A stretch of 57,188 nt of DNA from assembly GCA_025210525.1 (NCBI GenBank), contig JAOARP010000019.1:1-57188 (forward strand). Reading direction: 5' to 3'. The position numbers were made by a program, and so were the translations under genes. Position 1 is the first letter of the stretch; every line of letters begins with the position of its first letter. The notes under the pieces were generated by a model, which was given only the letters and a program-made list of their open reading frames with translations, searched no databases and was not told the DNA's origin. Of this stretch, positions 54,772 through 57,188 are shown in pieces. This stretch comes from Marinisporobacter sp. (GTDB lineage Bacteria > Bacillota > Clostridia > Peptostreptococcales > Thermotaleaceae).

Positions 54772-55512
54772 ATGAATTTAGATAAAATAGAAGGAAGAAA
54801 CCCGATTATAGAAGCGTTAAGAGCAGATAGAGAAATCGATAAGATTATGATCACAAAAGGAGCAGAAGGCTCTGTGAAAAAAATTATTGGTATGGCAAAG
54901 GATAAAGGAATCCCTGTTCAATATGTAGAAAAGCAAAAGCTTGATCAGATTTCAGTATCTCATGCCCACCAAGGGGTGATTGCTTTTGTAGCAGCTCATA
55001 AATATGTAGACGTTGAAGATATTTTGAAAAAAGCAGAAGAAAAAAATGAAGATCCTTTTATTATCATATTAGATGAAATTACAGATCCTCACAACTTAGG
55101 ATCTATTATGAGAACAGCAGATGCTTGTGGGGCTCATGGAATTATTATTCCTAAGAGGAGATCTGTAGGACTTACAGGAATTGTTGCTAAAACTTCTGCT
55201 GGAGCTATTGAGTATGTTCCAGTTGCAAAGGTTTCTAATATTGCAAGAACCATAGAATTTCTAAAATCAGAAGGAATATGGGTAGTAGGAGCGGATATGG
55301 CAGGAGAAAAGAAACATTATGAAGAAAATTTACAAGGTAAAATAGCGTTAGTGATTGGTAGTGAAGGGAAAGGGATTGGAAGACTTATAAAGGAAAAATG
55401 TGATTTTTTAGTAAATATTCCGATGAAAGGAGAAGTTAGTTCTCTAAATGCATCTGTAGCAGCATCTATTCTTATGTATGAAGTAGTACGACAAAAAGAG
55501 GGGAAAGAATAG
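54772..55512 (+). CDS. rlmB: 23S rRNA (guanosine-2'-O-)-methyltransferase RlmB
   Basis: SpoU-family methyltransferase modifying G2251 of 23S rRNA, 246 residues. N-terminal substrate domain (1-75, KIEGRNPIIEALRADREIDK), then the knotted domain with motif 1 NLGSIMRTADACGAHGIII, motif 2 VIGSEGKGIGRL and motif 3 IPMKGEVSSLNASVAASI. Two adjacent ATG codons are possible; the second is chosen, with AGAGGTG seven bases upstream. Confidence 0.94.
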   Translation: MNLDKIEGRNPIIEALRADREIDKIMITKGAEGSVKKIIGMAKDKGIPVQYVEKQKLDQISVSHAHQGVIAFVAAHKYVDVEDILKKAEEKNEDPFIIILDEITDPHNLGSIMRTADACGAHGIIIPKRRSVGLTGIVAKTSAGAIEYVPVAKVSNIARTIEFLKSEGIWVVGADMAGEKKHYEENLQGKIALVIGSEGKGIGRLIKEKCDFLVNIPMKGEVSSLNASVAASILMYEVVRQKEGKE

Positions 55513-55524
55513 GGTGAATGAATT

Positions 55525-56040
55525 GTGAATCAGTTTTTATTAGTAGATGGATATAATGTGATCAATGCTTGGCAAAGGTTAAAAGAAATAGGGAAAAATA
55601 ATTTAGAAGAGGCAAGAGATCTACTTATTCAAGAAATGGTGGATTATAAGCATTATACAGGATATCATGTACTGGTTGTATTTGATGCTCATTATGTAAA
55701 GGGAACAAATACAAAGAGTTTTTTTACAAAGGGTGTAGAAGTTGTTTTTACAAAGGAACATCAGACAGCAGATTCTTATATTGAAAAAAAAGTAGAAGAA
55801 CTAATGAAAAATAGAAGGAATTTTGTAACGGTAGCCACATCGGACTGGGCAGAGCAACAGGTGGTATTGGGAAGTGGTGCTGTGAGAATTTCTGCAAGAG
55901 AATTAAGAATTGAACTAGATAGAATTGTCAAAAAAATTCATAAAAAAACAGCAACTTCGAAACAAGTTCGTTCTACTCTGGAAGATCGAATTGATAAAGA
56001 AACTGTCGAAAAGCTTGAAAAATGGCGCAGAAATCAATGA
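55525..56040 (+). CDS. yacP: NYN-domain ribosome-associated nuclease (YacP/Rae1)
   Basis: PIN-like endonuclease of 171 residues. The N-terminal LLVDGYNVINAW (Asp at the active site), VVFDAHYV and TADSYIEKKVEEL (acidic residues) and VATSDWAEQQ are typical. The Bacillus relative Rae1 cleaves mRNA on the ribosome. The start is GTG at 55525, 12 bases after rlmB. The C-terminal tail is basic, suited to ribosome or RNA contact. Confidence 0.9.
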   Translation: MNQFLLVDGYNVINAWQRLKEIGKNNLEEARDLLIQEMVDYKHYTGYHVLVVFDAHYVKGTNTKSFFTKGVEVVFTKEHQTADSYIEKKVEELMKNRRNFVTVATSDWAEQQVVLGSGAVRISARELRIELDRIVKKIHKKTATSKQVRSTLEDRIDKETVEKLEKWRRNQ

Positions 56041-56045
56041 TTTTC

Positions 56046-56075
56046 TTGACTAGATGATAAAAATTAAGTTATAAT
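56046..56075 (+). promoter_or_regulatory. Sigma-A promoter of sigH
   Basis: TTGACT (56046-56051), 18-base spacer, TATAAT (56070-56075), about 105 bases before the gene. No sigma-H type site is seen here. Confidence 0.75.
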
Positions 56076-56180
56076 AAGTATACGATTTTGTGCTGGTTAA
56101 AGTAATTTTTTATTGTATATATTTTACAAAAAAGTAAAAATATGCTTTGGCGCGAAATAAAAAAGTGGTGGAGGAGATAA

Positions 56181-56831
56181 TTGGTGGGAATGAGTAGTCA
56201 ACGAGAGGAAGTTGCTGAAAAAATTGAATTAATGATTGATGAAGAAATTGTTGAAGATGCTAGACAAGGCAATTCTAAAGCGCAGGAGTATCTCATTAAA
56301 AAATATAAAAATTTTGTTAGAGCAAAAGCTAGGTCTTATTTTTTGATTGGAGCAGATCGAGAAGATATTATTCAAGAAGGGATGATTGGACTTTTTAAAG
56401 CGATTCGTGATTTTAAACCGGACAAGCTATCTTCTTTTAGAGCTTTTGCAGAACTGTGTATTACAAGACAAATCATTACGGCTATTAAAACGGCTACAAG
56501 ACAAAAACATATACCACTAAATTCCTATATTTCTTTAAATAAGCCTATATATGATGAGGAATCAGACAGAACCCTACTAGATGTTATATCAGGAGCGAAA
56601 ATTTCTGATCCAGAAGAATTGATCATATCAAGAGAAGAACTTTCTCATATTGAATCTAAAATAGGAGAAATTCTAAGTGATTTAGAATGGACAGTGCTGA
56701 TGTCTTATCTACAAGGAAAGTCTTATCAAGAAATGGCTGTTGAGCTTAATAGACATGTAAAATCCATTGACAATGCTTTGCAGCGCGTAAAAAGAAAGTT
56801 AGAAAGATATTTAGAGGTAAGAGGAAGTTAG
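56181..56831 (+). CDS. sigH: RNA polymerase sigma-H factor (early sporulation/stationary phase)
   Basis: Sigma-70 family factor of 216 residues. Region 2 (about 38-105: YFLIGADREDIIQEGMIG, AFAELCITRQIITAI) and region 4 (about 155-210: SDLEWTVLMSYLQGKSYQEM) fit SigH, and it has the usual place between yacP and tuf. The TTG at 56181 lies seven bases after GGAGGAG; an ATG nine bases later has no ribosome site. It recognises RnAGGAWWW-N11/12-RnnGAAT, a pattern found four times in this window upstream of chemotaxis and EF-G-like genes. Confidence 0.94.
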   Translation: MVGMSSQREEVAEKIELMIDEEIVEDARQGNSKAQEYLIKKYKNFVRAKARSYFLIGADREDIIQEGMIGLFKAIRDFKPDKLSSFRAFAELCITRQIITAIKTATRQKHIPLNSYISLNKPIYDEESDRTLLDVISGAKISDPEELIISREELSHIESKIGEILSDLEWTVLMSYLQGKSYQEMAVELNRHVKSIDNALQRVKRKLERYLEVRGS

Positions 56832-56855
56832 AAACAAAAAAACAGAATAAAAACA

Positions 56856-56884
56856 TTGACTTTATTCTGAATTAATAGTAAAAT
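56856..56884 (+). promoter_or_regulatory. Sigma-A promoter of tRNA-Thr
   Basis: TTGACT (56856-56861), 17-base spacer, TAAAAT (56879-56884); 14 bases before the tRNA. Confidence 0.8.
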
Positions 56885-56898
56885 GATTAATGGTGAGT

Positions 56899-56975
56899 GC
56901 CCATGTGGCTCAGGTGGTTAGAGCGTCGCCTTGGTAAGGCGGAGATCGGCGGTTCGAATCCGCTCATGGGCTCCA
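56899..56975 (+). tRNA. tRNA-Thr (GGT anticodon)
   Basis: Full cloverleaf of 77 bases. Acceptor GCCCATG pairs with CATGGGC, the anticodon stem TCGCC/GGCGG encloses TTGGTAA with anticodon GGT (56933-56935), the T-loop is GGTTCGAATCC, and the 3' TCCA end is encoded. It lies before tuf, as in many clostridia. Confidence 0.97.
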
Positions 56976-57061
56976 TTTTTAGATTTACATACATAGATAC
57001 ACCCGGATGAGTTTACTAAGGAAATTAAATATAGAAATAATATGGCGAGGAGGAGAAACAA

Positions 57062-57188
57062 ATGGCAAAAGCTAAATTTGAAAGAAATAAGCCACATGTT
57101 AACATTGGAACAATTGGTCACGTTGACCACGGTAAGACAACATTAACAGCAGCAATCACAATGACTCTAAACAAGAAGTTTGGAACTG
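57062..57188 (+). CDS. tuf: Elongation factor Tu (5' end only)
   Basis: The first 42 codons of EF-Tu; the gene runs off the window edge. [20 protein letters not shown] leads into the G1 motif GHVDHGKT, the EF-Tu P-loop. The ATG has a GAGGAGG site. EF-Tu delivers aminoacyl-tRNA to the ribosome. It follows tRNA-Thr by 86 bases; no strong own promoter is seen, so co-transcription with the tRNA is possible. Confidence 0.96.
   Translation, partial: MAKAKFERNKPHVNIGTIGHVDHGKTTLTAAITMTLNKKFGT

Noticed and set aside
56918-57130. Minus-strand open frame over tRNA-Thr and tuf
   Set aside because: It runs antisense through the tRNA and the start of EF-Tu; a common false gene call at this site.

Overview
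The window is AT-rich and densely packed. It reads as the chromosome of a spore-forming, motile, anaerobic clostridium (Firmicutes). The supporting signs are sigH, a CtsR-McsA-McsB-ClpC operon, three T-box leaders, a B12-dependent ribonucleotide reductase, a flavodiiron O2/NO-scavenging enzyme, chemoreceptors and a c-di-GMP riboswitch. The gene order disA-carD-yacL-ispDF-proS-gltX-cysES-mrnC-thyX-rlmB-yacP-sigH-tuf is the usual one for this class. I see no prophage, transposase, CRISPR array or other sign of a mobile element.

Layout. 1-340: end of an rRNA operon (23S 3' end, 5S). 490-5160: thioredoxin-like protein, NrdJ with paired NrdR boxes, and an AIM24/TerD pair. 5240-8900: self-contained TetR-HlyD-ABC export operon with a palindromic operator. 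9040-14660: orphan sensor kinase, class F flavodiiron protein and a family-3 glycosidase lipoprotein. 14690-22055: chemotaxis block with two tandem paralogous receptors, one behind a c-di-GMP riboswitch, and a divergent binding-protein/receptor operon. 22160-28400: membrane protein, SpoIIE-type phosphatase, T-box-asnS, paired Gate-domain proteins, ferritin, glyoxalase and an unknown protein. 28900-31000: EF-G paralogue. 31150-35780: protein quality-control operon. 35800-40400: ACT protein, thrB, radA, disA. 40550-57188: core block from carD to tuf, with many aminoacyl-tRNA synthetases.

How it works together. Three themes stand out. (1) Translation supply: T-boxes with Asn, Pro and Cys specifiers control asnS, proS and cysE-cysS. 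The archaeal-type ProRS has no editing domain, and it is followed by a second ProRS-like protein whose catalytic motifs are gone but whose editing domain is kept. This is the most novel candidate here. (2) A likely sigma-H regulon: four intergenic sites fit RnAGGAWWW-N11-RnnGAAT (two exactly, two with one mismatch). They lie upstream of all three chemoreceptor units and the EF-G paralogue, and sigH itself is in the window. (3) Stress and redox: CtsR box, NrdR boxes, flavodiiron protein, ferritin and TerD.

All functions are read from motifs and family knowledge; no database search was run.
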